A DNA stretch of 64,000 nt from positions 665,623 through 729,622 of the forward strand of contig NZ_LAIJ01000010.1 in NCBI RefSeq assembly GCF_001449115.1, in the 5' to 3' direction. The translations under genes and the position numbers were made by a program. Below are positions 1-8,238 of the stretch, piece by piece; position 1 is the stretch's first letter, and the number at the start of each line of letters is the position of its first letter. Under the pieces are notes generated by a model that saw only the letters and a program-made list of their open reading frames with translations, was not told where the DNA came from and searched no databases. The stretch is from Occallatibacter gabretensis (GTDB lineage Bacteria; Acidobacteriota; Terriglobia; Terriglobales; Acidobacteriaceae).

Positions 1-453
1 GTGGGTTCTCAGGTCTAGATCGCCGCTCAGATCTTCAACGACGTATACCGCGTATCCGTCGGAAATGGCCTGAACTGTCGGGTAAGTAACACAAGCTTGA
101 GTCCAGAGGCCGGCGAGAACAATCTTCTTGCGCCCAGTGGCCTTGATGGCGGCCACAAAGTTCGCATCGTCCCAGGCGTTCATTGTGCTGCGCTCGATCG
201 GCGTTTGATCGGGGTATTGAGCCTTCAGTTGGGGCCAGATATACCCGCTGAGCGACTTGCTCTCAACGGTGCTGAGAATGAGCGGAACGTCGAATAGCTT
301 GGCGGCTTTGGAAAAGCCAACAACATTGTTGATGAGCGTCTGGCGGTCGATGCTGGTGACACCGAACAGCATTTGCGGTTGATGATCGATGAGAGCCACG
401 ACGCAGTTGTCTGGCGTGAGCAGTCCTTTTTCACTTCGTTTTGCGAGTGACAT
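1..453 (-). CDS. Isochorismatase-family (cysteine) hydrolase, partial at window edge
   Basis: This reading frame starts with ATG at 453 and runs off the left edge, giving 151 codons. A GGGAGAGAGG stretch a few bases upstream is a good ribosome binding site. The family is a Rossmann-like cysteine hydrolase (isochorismatase/YcaC/nicotinamidase fold) with an Asp-Lys-Cys triad. All three are visible: Asp in VALIDHQ, Lys in GRKKIVLAG and Cys in WTQACVTYP. The sequence resembles YcaC-type hydrolases of unknown substrate. It is a paralogue of the gene at 1815, which is on the other strand with a response regulator between them. The exact substrate cannot be told from sequence. Confidence 0.85.
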   Translation of the reverse strand, partial: MSLAKRSEKGLLTPDNCVVALIDHQPQMLFGVTSIDRQTLINNVVGFSKAAKLFDVPLILSTVESKSLSGYIWPQLKAQYPDQTPIERSTMNAWDDANFVAAIKATGRKKIVLAGLWTQACVTYPTVQAISDGYAVYVVEDLSGDLDLRTH

Positions 454-1034
454 AATCCTCTCTCCCTTTGATAGCGTTGGCAGCGGCAGTTAGTGCGGAT
501 GGAGCGCAATGCTTCGGAGCGCAGGCACTGAAGTGAAGGCTGTATCCCGCGCGAGGTGATCTTGCCTGGACACCGACTTTCCTGCTGTGCTCAAGCTAAG
601 TGACAACCGAGACTTGACCACGCCCCTTTCGAGTCGGAAGGAAGGGGCCATTTGTGAGTCCTCTCCGGCGCCCCAGTTGGGTGCCCCATCCGAACGGCAA
701 CTCGAATCAAACCGAACCAGGGTAATCATCCGACCTGAAGAAAGAGGTCGCATTAACTTCGACCAACCCTTTCGTGTCGTTCAGCAGGGCTTGCCGTGAG
801 TTAGAGTGAAACTGTCGAGTGCGCCCAGGTGAGCGCTTCGATGGGATTCCCTAACGCAAGCGAATTCGCTTCATGGCAGATTGAGGCTATTGAAGAGCAG
901 TGCCTTGGATCTGAGTGTTAAACATCGGGCATAGTTTGGTGATGAGCAATAGGACTGCTCGGATTAGCACTTCTCTTGCACGCTCTGTTGAGGGCCTTCA
1001 AAATTGTCGTCAGGTCGATACTGGGAGGCATGCT
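454..1034. other. Intergenic region between divergent genes
   Basis: About 580 bases separate the leftward hydrolase and the rightward response regulator. No convincing gene was found; the short frames here do not resemble any family. The stretch presumably holds both promoters. A 14-base perfect palindrome, AAGCGAATTCGCTT, lies at 858-871, but one such palindrome is expected by chance in a window of this size. Confidence 0.5.
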
Positions 1035-1664
1035 ATGGCTGTTTCGGACCGAATCCGAATTCTGTGCGCTGACGATCATCCGTTGGTGCGGGACGGCATT
1101 GCATTTGCAATCCAACAGCACGCTGACATGGAACTGGTAGCCGAGGCGAACAACGGCGTTGATGCGGTGCTTGCGTTTCGGCAGTACAGGCCCGACGTGA
1201 CCCTGATGGACTTGCGCATGCCGCAAATGAACGGAATTGACGCGACGATGGCTATTCGAGGCGAGTTCCCGAATGCACGCATCGTTATCCTCACTACATA
1301 TTCTGGAGATATCCAGGCCTCTCGCGCATTAAAGGTAGGAGCGGTGGGCTACCTGCTGAAGGGCATGTTCCGAACGGAGTTGATCAGCACCATCCGGCGC
1401 GTCCATTCAGGCCAGCGGCATATTCCCGCAGAGATTGCTTCGGAGATAGCAGAGCACTTCGTTGCCGATGCTCTTTCTGAGCGAGAGATCGAGGTGCTGC
1501 GTTGCGTTGCGGACGGTTGCGCTAACAAGGTGGTCGCGGACAGGCTCCTTATCACTGAAGATACGGTAAAAGGGCATATGAAGAATATCCTTGCGAAACT
1601 TCAGGCCAACGACCGAACCCATGCGGTGATGATTGCGATGAAACGCGGCTTCCTCGACGATTGA
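1035..1664 (+). CDS. NarL/FixJ-type response regulator
   Basis: This is a two-component response regulator of 209 residues: a receiver domain (about residues 5-120) joined to a LuxR-type helix-turn-helix (about 145-205). The acidic pocket is CADDHP near residue 11, and the phosphorylated Asp is in TLMDLRMP (about Asp59). The conserved switch Thr (ILTTYS) and Lys (YLLKG) are also present. The DNA-binding part has the usual LSEREIEVL and ITEDTVKGHMKNIL motifs. The ATG at 1035 was chosen over an in-frame start at 915 because GGGAGG lies seven bases upstream and the receiver domain begins there. No sensor kinase gene is adjacent, so the signal is unknown. Neighbours (Dps, cysteine hydrolases) hint at a stress response, but this is inference. 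Confidence 0.93.
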   Translation: MAVSDRIRILCADDHPLVRDGIAFAIQQHADMELVAEANNGVDAVLAFRQYRPDVTLMDLRMPQMNGIDATMAIRGEFPNARIVILTTYSGDIQASRALKVGAVGYLLKGMFRTELISTIRRVHSGQRHIPAEIASEIAEHFVADALSEREIEVLRCVADGCANKVVADRLLITEDTVKGHMKNILAKLQANDRTHAVMIAMKRGFLDD

Positions 1665-1814
1665 TGGTCGAGGCGAAGATTGATTCCGGTTGCGATGGAT
1701 TTCTACTGAAATGTGGGGCATGATTGCTACTCGATCGGGGGGTGACAGTGCCGAGTTGCGCCGCTAAAGTTGTCTCAGCCGGCAGCAGTCCACCAAACGG
1801 CCCGGAGGAATGTC

Positions 1815-2444
1815 ATGACAGGATCTGAAACTCTTCTTAAGCCTGAGCAATGTGCTCTGCTGCTCGTGGACTTCCAGGCCGGGCTGGCGTTCGGCGTAGA
1901 GTCTTTCGCCAGGCAGACACTGCTCAACAACGCCGTAGCATTGGCACGCACCGCAATCGCATTCAAGGTGCCGGTCGTCGCCTCTACATCCGCGAGCCGG
2001 GTTTACAGTGGCCCAATGCTCCCGGCGTTGCAAGAGGCACTGCCGTCCGTCACTCCAGTGGAGCGACGGAATATGAATGTTTGGGAAGATGACGTGGCAC
2101 ATCGCGCCGTGATGGACACAGGGCGCAAGAGGCTGATTGTTGCTGGATTGTTGACGGAAGCCTGTGTTTCCTTCCCGGTGCTCTCCGCCCTAAATGACGG
2201 ATTTGAAGTCTTCGTGGTTGCCGATGCATGCGGCGGGCTGAGCCCGGCGGGACATGACCTGGCTCTGCGTCGGATGGAATCGGCAGGCGCACAGTTGACC
2301 AGCTGGATTCAAGTTCTGCTCGAATTCCAGCGCGACTGGACGCGGCACGAAACCTATGAGGATGCGCGGAGTATCGTGGTCGCAAACGGCGGAGGCTACG
2401 GGATGGGCTTGGCTTATGCGCGTGAGATGATCCATCCCGCCTGA
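1815..2444 (+). CDS. Isochorismatase-family (cysteine) hydrolase
   Basis: The protein has 209 residues, the usual length for YcaC-like cysteine hydrolases. The triad is visible as Asp in LLLVDFQAG, Lys in GRKRLIVAG and Cys in LTEACVSFP. ATG 1815 is preferred over an upstream in-frame start because GGAGG sits six bases before it. The C-terminal part (ESAGAQLTSWIQVLLEFQRDW) matches the helical end typical of YcaC-like proteins. It is a paralogue of the partial gene at the left edge. The substrate is unknown; family members act on amides or isochorismate, but the residues seen here do not choose between them. Confidence 0.9.
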   Translation: MTGSETLLKPEQCALLLVDFQAGLAFGVESFARQTLLNNAVALARTAIAFKVPVVASTSASRVYSGPMLPALQEALPSVTPVERRNMNVWEDDVAHRAVMDTGRKRLIVAGLLTEACVSFPVLSALNDGFEVFVVADACGGLSPAGHDLALRRMESAGAQLTSWIQVLLEFQRDWTRHETYEDARSIVVANGGGYGMGLAYAREMIHPA

Positions 2445-2619
2445 GGACGAACAATGCGGCTCCTCATCGTGAGTGACGCCGCTACCCAAGGCAAAACATC
2501 GCGCCCCGCTAAGTGCTGCGCGCGGCCAACGTCATCCTGGTAGAAGGGCGAGCATGTGCCGCCAGTCAGCCCGTGCACTTTCCAAGGACACTTTAAGAGA
2601 GCAAAAGGAGAAATAAATC

Positions 2620-3135
2620 ATGGCAAATACTTCTGAACTTATTGGGCGGCGCAAGGCTGGATTGACGACGCCTTCCGACATCGCTCCGGAAGCAGTCAGG
2701 GACATCACGGGAGCATTGAACGTACTGCTCGCCGACGTGTTCACGCTTTATCTCAAGATCAAGAATTTCCATTGGCACATGAGCAGTCCGCATTTCCGCG
2801 ACTATCATCTGCTTCTCGACGATCAAGGCGATCAGCTCTTCGCAATGACCGACGAAATCGCCGAACGGGCTCGCAAGATCGGCGGTACCACCGTCCGTTC
2901 CATTGGACACATCGCTCGCTTGCGGCGCATCCAGGATAATGATGCGGAGTTTGTCACTCCGGCCGATATGTTGAGCGAACTGCGCGAAGACGAAAAGGCG
3001 CTTCTATTGAGCCATCGCGCCGTGCATGTGCTTTGCGATGACGCGGGAGATGTGGCCACGGCGAGCCTTCTCGAGAACTGGATCGATCAGAGCCAGCGAC
3101 GCATTTGGTTCCTGTTCGAAACAACCCGTAGCTAA
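2620..3135 (+). CDS. dps: Dps-family ferritin-like DNA protection protein
   Basis: This 171-residue protein is a Dps-type miniferritin, which forms dodecamers that oxidise and store iron with hydrogen peroxide and protect DNA in stress. The ferroxidase ligands lie where expected: His51 in NFHWHM, His63 and Asp67 in YHLLLDDQ, and Asp78 and Glu82 in DEIAER, matching the E. coli numbering. ATG 2620 has AAGGAG about nine bases upstream. The short polar N-terminus could be a DNA-contacting tail, but it carries few lysines. It is a single gene with a clear gap to the next. Confidence in family is high; DNA binding itself is not proven by sequence. Confidence 0.95.
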   Translation: MANTSELIGRRKAGLTTPSDIAPEAVRDITGALNVLLADVFTLYLKIKNFHWHMSSPHFRDYHLLLDDQGDQLFAMTDEIAERARKIGGTTVRSIGHIARLRRIQDNDAEFVTPADMLSELREDEKALLLSHRAVHVLCDDAGDVATASLLENWIDQSQRRIWFLFETTRS

Positions 3136-3214
3136 ACTGTTCACGGACCGAAGAGTAGTCAGACCGCTCTGAGGCGGGTGCCCTCGGCAATTCATGATGT
3201 AATGTCACAAAGCG

Positions 3215-4531
3215 ATGACCAAGGTCTCTCAATCAGACGCGGTTAACTCTCCAGGTCCGTGGGGCCCGCTTCGTAATTCAACGTTCCGAGGCCTGCTTCT
3301 ATCCAACCTGGTCTCGGACATTGGTACGTTCATGCAGAGCGTCGGCGCAGCGTGGCTGATGACCTCTCTGACGAATAATCCTCTCTATATTGCACTCATT
3401 CAAACCGCAACTGCCTTACCCTTTTTTCTGCTCGCTCTGCCGGCGGGTTCCATAGGCGACATCTTCGATCGCCGAAAGTTGATTCTTTGCACCGAAGTCT
3501 GGATGCTCGCGGTCGCCGTCGCGCTCACGGTTGCAACAGTCTTCGGAGGGATGACTCCATGGCTACTGCTCCTGCTTACGCTCGGATTGTCAATTGGAGA
3601 TGCTTTCGAATCTCCTTCCTGGCGGGCAATATTTCCCGAGTTGGTCGATAAAGAGGAGCTGCCTGCAGCGCTGGTCTTGAATGGAATTGAGTTCAACCTC
3701 GCTCGCGCGTTGGGTCCGGGGATAGGCGGCTTCATCGTGGCGGCCCTAGGAGTGGGTGCTGCATTTGCCTTCAACGCCTTCTCGTTTCTGGGAGTGATTG
3801 CCGTCGTTGCGCGGTGGAAGAGGCCTACCCGAAAGAGCACACTGCCGTTAGAGACCTTCCGGGGCGGGACCGCTGCGGCGGTCCGCTACGTCCGCTATTC
3901 ACCAGGGGTTCGTACGCTTCTGCTTCGGTCGGCAATTCTCATCTTTTTCACCAGTTCCTTCTGGGCGCTCTTGCCGACGGCAGTGAAGTCCATAAGCACG
4001 AACCCAATTACATACGGCTTCCTGCTGGGGTTCTTCGGACTGAGCGCAGTCGCGGGAGCAATGGTTCTGCAACGGACTCGTTCAAAGATTTCCTCCGAGG
4101 CATTGTTATCTTTCGCCACGGTTGCATTCGCCATAGTCATTTTGAGCATGGCCCTGTTGCGCTCGCCTGCCATCCTCTGCCTGCTGATGCTTTTGGGCGG
4201 CGCGTCGTGGACATCGGTCATGTCCCTGTTCAACATCATGGTGCAGGAACTTGCCCCGGATTGGATTCGCGCTAGGGTGCTTGCCGTCTATCTTTTTGTT
4301 TTTCAGGGAAGCGTTGCATTTGGGAGCACCCTTTGGGGATATGTTGCGTTGCACCGGGGTGTCCATGAAGCTCTGGTGTTCGCCGCCATTGGAACAGGAG
4401 CTTGTGTTTTGCTGCAGCTTCTATTCAGGCTGCCGGCTATTCCAGCCGATCTCAGTTCATGGAATCATTGGGTCAAACCAACCATACTTGAAGCACCAAA
4501 CCCCTTCCTGGGACCCGTGCTGGCACGGTGA
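3215..4531 (+). CDS. MFS_3-family transporter, separated from its C-terminal domain by a frameshift
   Basis: The 438 residues hold a major facilitator of the MFS_3 (EntS-like) family, with about 12 hydrophobic segments and the loop motif GSIGDIFDRRKLIL after helix 2. Members export small molecules from the cytoplasm. Intact relatives continue for about 100 more residues into a small ferredoxin-like domain, entered through a stretch like GPVLVTVKYTIDP. Here the frame reads GPVLAR and stops, while VKYTIDP follows one frame over at 4528. Loss of one base in CTGGCACGGTG (4520-4530) explains this. The transporter part may still fold. See the next entry for the detached domain. Confidence 0.88.
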   Translation: MTKVSQSDAVNSPGPWGPLRNSTFRGLLLSNLVSDIGTFMQSVGAAWLMTSLTNNPLYIALIQTATALPFFLLALPAGSIGDIFDRRKLILCTEVWMLAVAVALTVATVFGGMTPWLLLLLTLGLSIGDAFESPSWRAIFPELVDKEELPAALVLNGIEFNLARALGPGIGGFIVAALGVGAAFAFNAFSFLGVIAVVARWKRPTRKSTLPLETFRGGTAAAVRYVRYSPGVRTLLLRSAILIFFTSSFWALLPTAVKSISTNPITYGFLLGFFGLSAVAGAMVLQRTRSKISSEALLSFATVAFAIVILSMALLRSPAILCLLMLLGGASWTSVMSLFNIMVQELAPDWIRARVLAVYLFVFQGSVAFGSTLWGYVALHRGVHEALVFAAIGTGACVLLQLLFRLPAIPADLSSWNHWVKPTILEAPNPFLGPVLAR

Positions 4532-4878
4532 AGTACACGATCGATCCATCGAAAGCTGCGGAGTTTCTACATCTGATCCACAAATACCAGAGGGTTCGCC
4601 GCCGCGATGGCGCAACAAGTTGGGGCATCTTCGTCGATACCAAAGCTCCGAACATCTACCTGGAGTCCTTCAAAGTTGATTCATGGGCTGAACATGAGCG
4701 TCAGCATGATCGTTTCACAGTGGCAGATCGTGACATTGAAGAGCGAGTGCTGGGGTATGCTATCAAGCCTGTCGAAGTCAAACATTTTATCTATGCTCGG
4801 GAAAGGGCTTCCCGGAGTCCTCTGCAAGCCCGGCAGTTTCCTCCTTCGATCAATGAGGTGACAAGCCCCTTCGTATAA
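4528..4878 (+). CDS. Detached C-terminal domain of MFS_3 transporter
   Basis: A GTG at 4528 overlaps the transporter's stop codon in a GTGA arrangement. The frame encodes 116 residues beginning KYTIDPSKAAEF and containing RRDGATSWGIFVDT, YLESFKVDSWAEHERQHDR and VADRDIEERV. These match the cytoplasmic tail normally fused to MFS_3 transporters, an antibiotic-biosynthesis-monooxygenase-like fold. No Shine-Dalgarno sequence precedes the GTG, so independent translation is doubtful. The likeliest reading is that this is the tail of the previous gene after a one-base deletion. Translational coupling of a truly split gene is the alternative. Confidence 0.75.
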   Translation: MKYTIDPSKAAEFLHLIHKYQRVRRRDGATSWGIFVDTKAPNIYLESFKVDSWAEHERQHDRFTVADRDIEERVLGYAIKPVEVKHFIYARERASRSPLQARQFPPSINEVTSPFV

Positions 4879-5048
4879 ATACTCGAAATCCCAGAGGGAA
4901 GTGCGGTGAAGGCTCTTGCCTGGGCCACCTTTGGACGGTCCCTGCCTTTGTGAGTTGGTAGCGCGAAAGCGACCTGTTTTTGAGATCGCATCTGAGCGGG
5001 ACGTGCCATTCGACTTCTGTCGCCAAAGGTGAAAGCACCCACAATCGC

Positions 5049-5109
5049 TGTAGGGATTTTTGTAGGGACACTCCTTCAAAATGGTGGGTATTTAGGGGTA
5101 GTCCCTACA
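5049..5109. repeat. Octamer repeats TGTAGGGA, two direct and one inverted
   Basis: TGTAGGGA occurs at 5049-5056 and 5061-5068, 12 bases apart, and its inverse TCCCTACA at 5102-5109. The second and third form a 9-base inverted pair (TGTAGGGAC / GTCCCTACA) with a 31-base spacer. They lie about 90 bases before a tRNA 3' fragment. Arm-type binding sites of tyrosine integrases are arranged like this around a core site, so this may be half of an attP/attL region. A regulatory or terminator role is also possible. Confidence 0.5.
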
Positions 5110-5197
5110 CTCCACCTCGTCGAATCGATTTCTGTAACGGCATAGAAACAAGCAAGATAGGGCAATATCGAGCACTGCCGAGCAAGGCAGGATTCTA

Positions 5198-5243
5198 GCT
5201 CTTAACCGACAGGTTGTAGGTTCGATTCCTACCGCGTCCACCA
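5198..5243 (+). other. 3' half of a tRNA gene (att-site remnant, probably tRNA-Lys CTT)
   Basis: The sequence from the anticodon loop (CTCTTAA) through a variable loop, a T arm (GTAGG TTCGATT CCTAC), an acceptor 3' strand and an encoded CCA is tRNA-like. No matching 5' half (expected GGACGCG acceptor strand and D arm) lies upstream, and the anticodon 5' stem does not pair. It therefore cannot make a tRNA. Tyrosine integrases often recombine in the anticodon loop and leave such 3' copies. The last 23 bases recur at 43308-43330. Isotype Lys(CTT) is inferred from the loop only. Confidence 0.75.
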
Positions 5244-5405
5244 AAGAATCAATAATTTAGAACAAAGTTTAAACTCAAGATTGTGCTCACTGTGCCCATG
5301 CTTTCAGGTTTTCTCTTGTTCCCCGCGCAAAGTCCAAGAGATTTTGACCCGTGCCACCAGACCATCTAATGAGCGTCTTCCAGAGATACCTATTTCAACA
5401 AGTTC

Positions 5406-5582
5406 CTAGGTCCATCTGGATAGAACCCAGTAGAACGCGATGAAAGCAAGTACGAATATCCAAGCTACGAAGAACCCAATGACATCGATTCGATAGCGCC
5501 TGAACGTGAACGTGCTTTGCAGCTTCAATAGATCTCGCAAAATTGATGCCTGGCCATTCTCGTCTTCATGCAGCCTATTCAA
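5406..5582 (-). CDS. Small single-pass membrane protein coupled to the Na+/solute symporter
   Basis: A 58-codon frame starts at TTG 5582, whose bases overlap the stop of the symporter gene (TTGAATAG). A perfect GGAGG lies six bases upstream, inside the symporter's last codons, so translation is probably coupled. The product has a charged N-terminus (HEDENGQ), an amphipathic stretch and one hydrophobic helix (VIGFFVAWIFVLAFIAFYW) near the C-terminus. Some sodium/solute symporters are known to work with a small membrane partner (for example the YjcH/ActP and YhdT/PanF pairs). This protein does not resemble those by eye but occupies the same genetic position. It may be an accessory subunit. Confidence 0.6.
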   Translation of the reverse strand: MNRLHEDENGQASILRDLLKLQSTFTFRRYRIDVIGFFVAWIFVLAFIAFYWVLSRWT

Positions 5583-7050
5583 GTACGGCCTCCGAAAGTA
5601 TGTCGTTGTCTACTGCAGGTCTTTGCAAGTATCCGAAAATGCGGTTCATTCTGACCGGCTCCTCAGGTTCTCCAAAATAGCTTCCTGCGATCATTCCAGC
5701 GATGCCGACGAGGAGGCTGGCCAGGGAAGCCCATGCATTTGAGGCGCCAATGTGCTTCGCACCGAAGAAGATTATCGCGGAACCGAGAGTGCTTATCCAT
5801 GCTCCATATCGATTTGCTCGAGGCCAGATGATCCCTATCCAGAAGCTCACGCCCAGAAACGGCAGGATGCTGATGAAGTGCACCGTTGCTGCCACTACAG
5901 ACGGCATTGTTGTTCCGCACACGAAGCCTGCAGCGGTAACCATCACGGAGGCCGTACGAGCAACCTTCAGATAGTGGCCATCCTCTTTATTCGAGGCGAT
6001 CAGTGGCCGATAGATATTCTCGGTAAACAACGCAGCTGCATCGATCATGAATGCTGAGCAGGTTGCCATCGCCGTGGCCATAATGGACGCTGTCATCAGC
6101 CCAATGAGCCCTGCGGGAAGCACCAATCTTACGACCATGCCGAATGCCTTCTCCCGCTCTCCGAAGGCGAGACCGGGCAAGAGGACGGCGGCTAGGATTC
6201 CGGTGAGCGTCCACCCGACGGTGCAGAAGCGCTTCACGAAGTTCCCATACGTCCACCCAATTCTGCAGTTCCACTCGGTCTTTCCTGTCGAAGCAACTGC
6301 CATCATGTGCGGCTGTGCGACGATCCCTGCCAATCCGCTAATGACCAGCATGGTGACATTGAATGAGCTCAGTTCTCCGCCTGCTGCGCCAAATATGGTG
6401 AAGTAATCCGGCTTTAGAGCGTGATGAAGTCCTGCTAACCCTCCAACTTTCGGCAGCCCGAACGGGAGGACGAGAAACGAGAGCACCACAAGGAGAATGC
6501 CCTGGACACAGTCCGTCACGGCGGCTGCAACCAGGCCGCCCGCTACGCCATAGATCGTGAAAATGATCGCGACTGTAATTGAAATGGAGCATTCCGGGAG
6601 TCCGGTAATGGCAGAAACTGTTTCGCTGGTTCCCTTGATAGCGATGCCCTGCCATAGCGCAAGGAGATAAAGGCAAAATGCGGCGTACATAACCGCGTAG
6701 GGCCGTCCATAGCGCAGTTGGAAAAAGTCTGCGGTGGTCGTGAGGCGCAAACGTCTGAAGACTGGCGCCAGTATCCAGTAAAAAGGGGTCGTAAAAAGCC
6801 ACATCCACTGATACCAGATCCCGGACAAGCCGCCAGTGTAAGCCGCTCCTGCAACACCGACGGCCTGATCAGAATGCGTACCCGTACCCAGAGCCTGGGC
6901 GATCATGATGGTCTTACCGAAGGCGCGATTGCCGACGAAGAACTTCTTCGAATTTGTCACGCCACGGCTCACGCGAAGGCCCAGCACCAGTATGCCGCCG
7001 AGGTAGGCTGCGATTACGAACCAATCAAGTGCAGAAAGATTCACTCGCAT
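5575..7050 (-). CDS. Sodium/solute symporter (SSS family)
   Basis: The protein has about 491 residues and 13-14 hydrophobic segments, typical of the SSS (SLC5-like) family that couples Na+ entry to uptake of sugars or other solutes. The start of the fold is LSALDWFVIAAYLGGILVLGLRVSRG, followed by FFVGNRAFGK and a GTGTHSDQAVGVAGAAYTGG loop. ATG 7050 fits the family's usual N-terminus; an in-frame ATG at 7137 would add 29 residues without resemblance. It is divergent from the NagA-like gene and followed by the overlapping 58-residue membrane protein. Context suggests an amino-sugar or galactose substrate; this is inference. Confidence 0.9.
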   Translation of the reverse strand: MRVNLSALDWFVIAAYLGGILVLGLRVSRGVTNSKKFFVGNRAFGKTIMIAQALGTGTHSDQAVGVAGAAYTGGLSGIWYQWMWLFTTPFYWILAPVFRRLRLTTTADFFQLRYGRPYAVMYAAFCLYLLALWQGIAIKGTSETVSAITGLPECSISITVAIIFTIYGVAGGLVAAAVTDCVQGILLVVLSFLVLPFGLPKVGGLAGLHHALKPDYFTIFGAAGGELSSFNVTMLVISGLAGIVAQPHMMAVASTGKTEWNCRIGWTYGNFVKRFCTVGWTLTGILAAVLLPGLAFGEREKAFGMVVRLVLPAGLIGLMTASIMATAMATCSAFMIDAAALFTENIYRPLIASNKEDGHYLKVARTASVMVTAAGFVCGTTMPSVVAATVHFISILPFLGVSFWIGIIWPRANRYGAWISTLGSAIIFFGAKHIGASNAWASLASLLVGIAGMIAGSYFGEPEEPVRMNRIFGYLQRPAVDNDILSEAVLE

Positions 7051-7267
7051 GGAATATCCGGGAGCTCCCGATCTAGCAGTATGTTCTGGCAACGATCCAT
7101 CCAACAATCCACGGTGTCCTCCTTTGCGATGGTCCATCGCTCAATTCATGATCGTCAATTTAGGACTGCTGCAGCTTGCCATTATCGGGGACGCGAACTC
7201 CGTGTAATAGTATGTCCGTGCGGCACATTCTGTTCCAAGCGGTTCTCCGCATGTAGTCTTGAGGCCT

Positions 7268-8224
7268 ATGGCGTATTTTGATCTTCAGTTGAATGGCTAT
7301 GCCGGTGTTGATTTTAACGGTGATGTCTTAGATCACGCATCGCTGGAAAGGGTCTGCCAGAGACTGGAATCTCAGGGCGTGGGCGGAATTCTGGCTACAG
7401 TGATCACGGACTCCATTGAGGTGATGGAGGCACGTCTGGGCCGCATTGCCATGCTTCTGGAGCATCACCCCAAACTCCAGCGCATCATCAAAGGCATTCA
7501 TGTCGAAGGTCCATTCATCAATCCAAACCCCGGATATCGCGGTGCACATCCGGAAGATGCAATCATTCCAGCTGATACGTCCCTCATGGAGCGCCTGCTT
7601 ACTGCAGGCCGCGACTTTGTGCGGCTGGTTACGCTTGCGCCCGAGTTCGATAGCGGGCTGAGGGTTACTCGACTGCTTTCTGATAAGGGAATCATAGTTT
7701 CTGCTGGCCATACGGACGCATCTCTCGACCAACTACGGGCTGCGATGGATAACGGTCTTGTCATGTTTACTCATGTTGGTAACGGCTGCCCGGCGTCGAT
7801 GCCACGCCACGACAACATTATCCAAAGGGTTCTTAGCTTACGAGGAAAACTCTGGCTCTGCTTCATCGCCGACGGTGTGCACATCCCATTCTTCGTGTTG
7901 CGCAATTACCTCGACCTCATTGGCTTGGAAAAAACCATTGTCGTTACGGACGGCATCGCTGCCTCGGATCTCGGCCCCGGAAGATATACACTCGGCCGGT
8001 GGGAGTTGAACATTGGGGACGACCTTATTGCACGTGCACCGGATAGCTCGCACTTGCTGGGATCTACTGTGACCATGCCTCGCACCTTTCATAACCTGAC
8101 CAAAATCCTTGGTCTACCGGCGACCTCTGCACGATTGTTGATGGAGGATAATCCGCACGGAGTATTCGCAAACACATTCAAGGACGCCCCGTTCCGGAGC
8201 CCGGCTTCAACCCAGGGACGATAA
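7268..8224 (+). CDS. nagA: N-acetylglucosamine-6-phosphate deacetylase-like amidohydrolase (short form)
   Basis: NagA removes acetate from N-acetyl-amino-sugar 6-phosphate in the cytoplasm. Key motifs are present: DLQLNGYAGVDFN near the start, the metal-binding Glu in HVEGPF, His in SAGHTDAS, His in FTHVGNG, the substrate-binding IADGVH and the catalytic Asp in VVTDGIAA. The protein has about 318 residues against about 380 in E. coli, because the N-terminal beta-sandwich strand region and part of the C-terminus are missing. ATG 7268 follows GAGG at short spacing; a TTG at 7259 is an alternative. Its neighbours (symporter, later NagB-like and AgaS-like genes) support amino-sugar catabolism. 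GlcNAc and GalNAc substrates cannot be told apart. Confidence 0.85.
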   Translation: MAYFDLQLNGYAGVDFNGDVLDHASLERVCQRLESQGVGGILATVITDSIEVMEARLGRIAMLLEHHPKLQRIIKGIHVEGPFINPNPGYRGAHPEDAIIPADTSLMERLLTAGRDFVRLVTLAPEFDSGLRVTRLLSDKGIIVSAGHTDASLDQLRAAMDNGLVMFTHVGNGCPASMPRHDNIIQRVLSLRGKLWLCFIADGVHIPFFVLRNYLDLIGLEKTIVVTDGIAASDLGPGRYTLGRWELNIGDDLIARAPDSSHLLGSTVTMPRTFHNLTKILGLPATSARLLMEDNPHGVFANTFKDAPFRSPASTQGR

Positions 8225-8238
8225 CTGCTGTCTCATGT

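Larger units (their letters stand above)
4879..5405. other. Gene-free region with att-like tRNA fragment and repeats
   Basis: About 530 bases hold no recognisable gene. They contain three copies of an octamer (5049-5109) and a tRNA 3' half (5198-5243), both listed separately. Short frames here (for example a 72-codon one from 4980) have no family resemblance. The layout suggests the attachment region of an integrated element whose integrase has been lost. Confidence 0.5.

Noticed and set aside
858..871. 14-base perfect palindrome AAGCGAATTCGCTT upstream of the response regulator
   Set aside because: Several such palindromes are expected by chance in 64 kb, and there is no second copy or promoter overlap to support it.
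4980..5198. 72-codon frame before the tRNA fragment
   Set aside because: No family resemblance, no ribosome binding site, and it runs through the repeat array.
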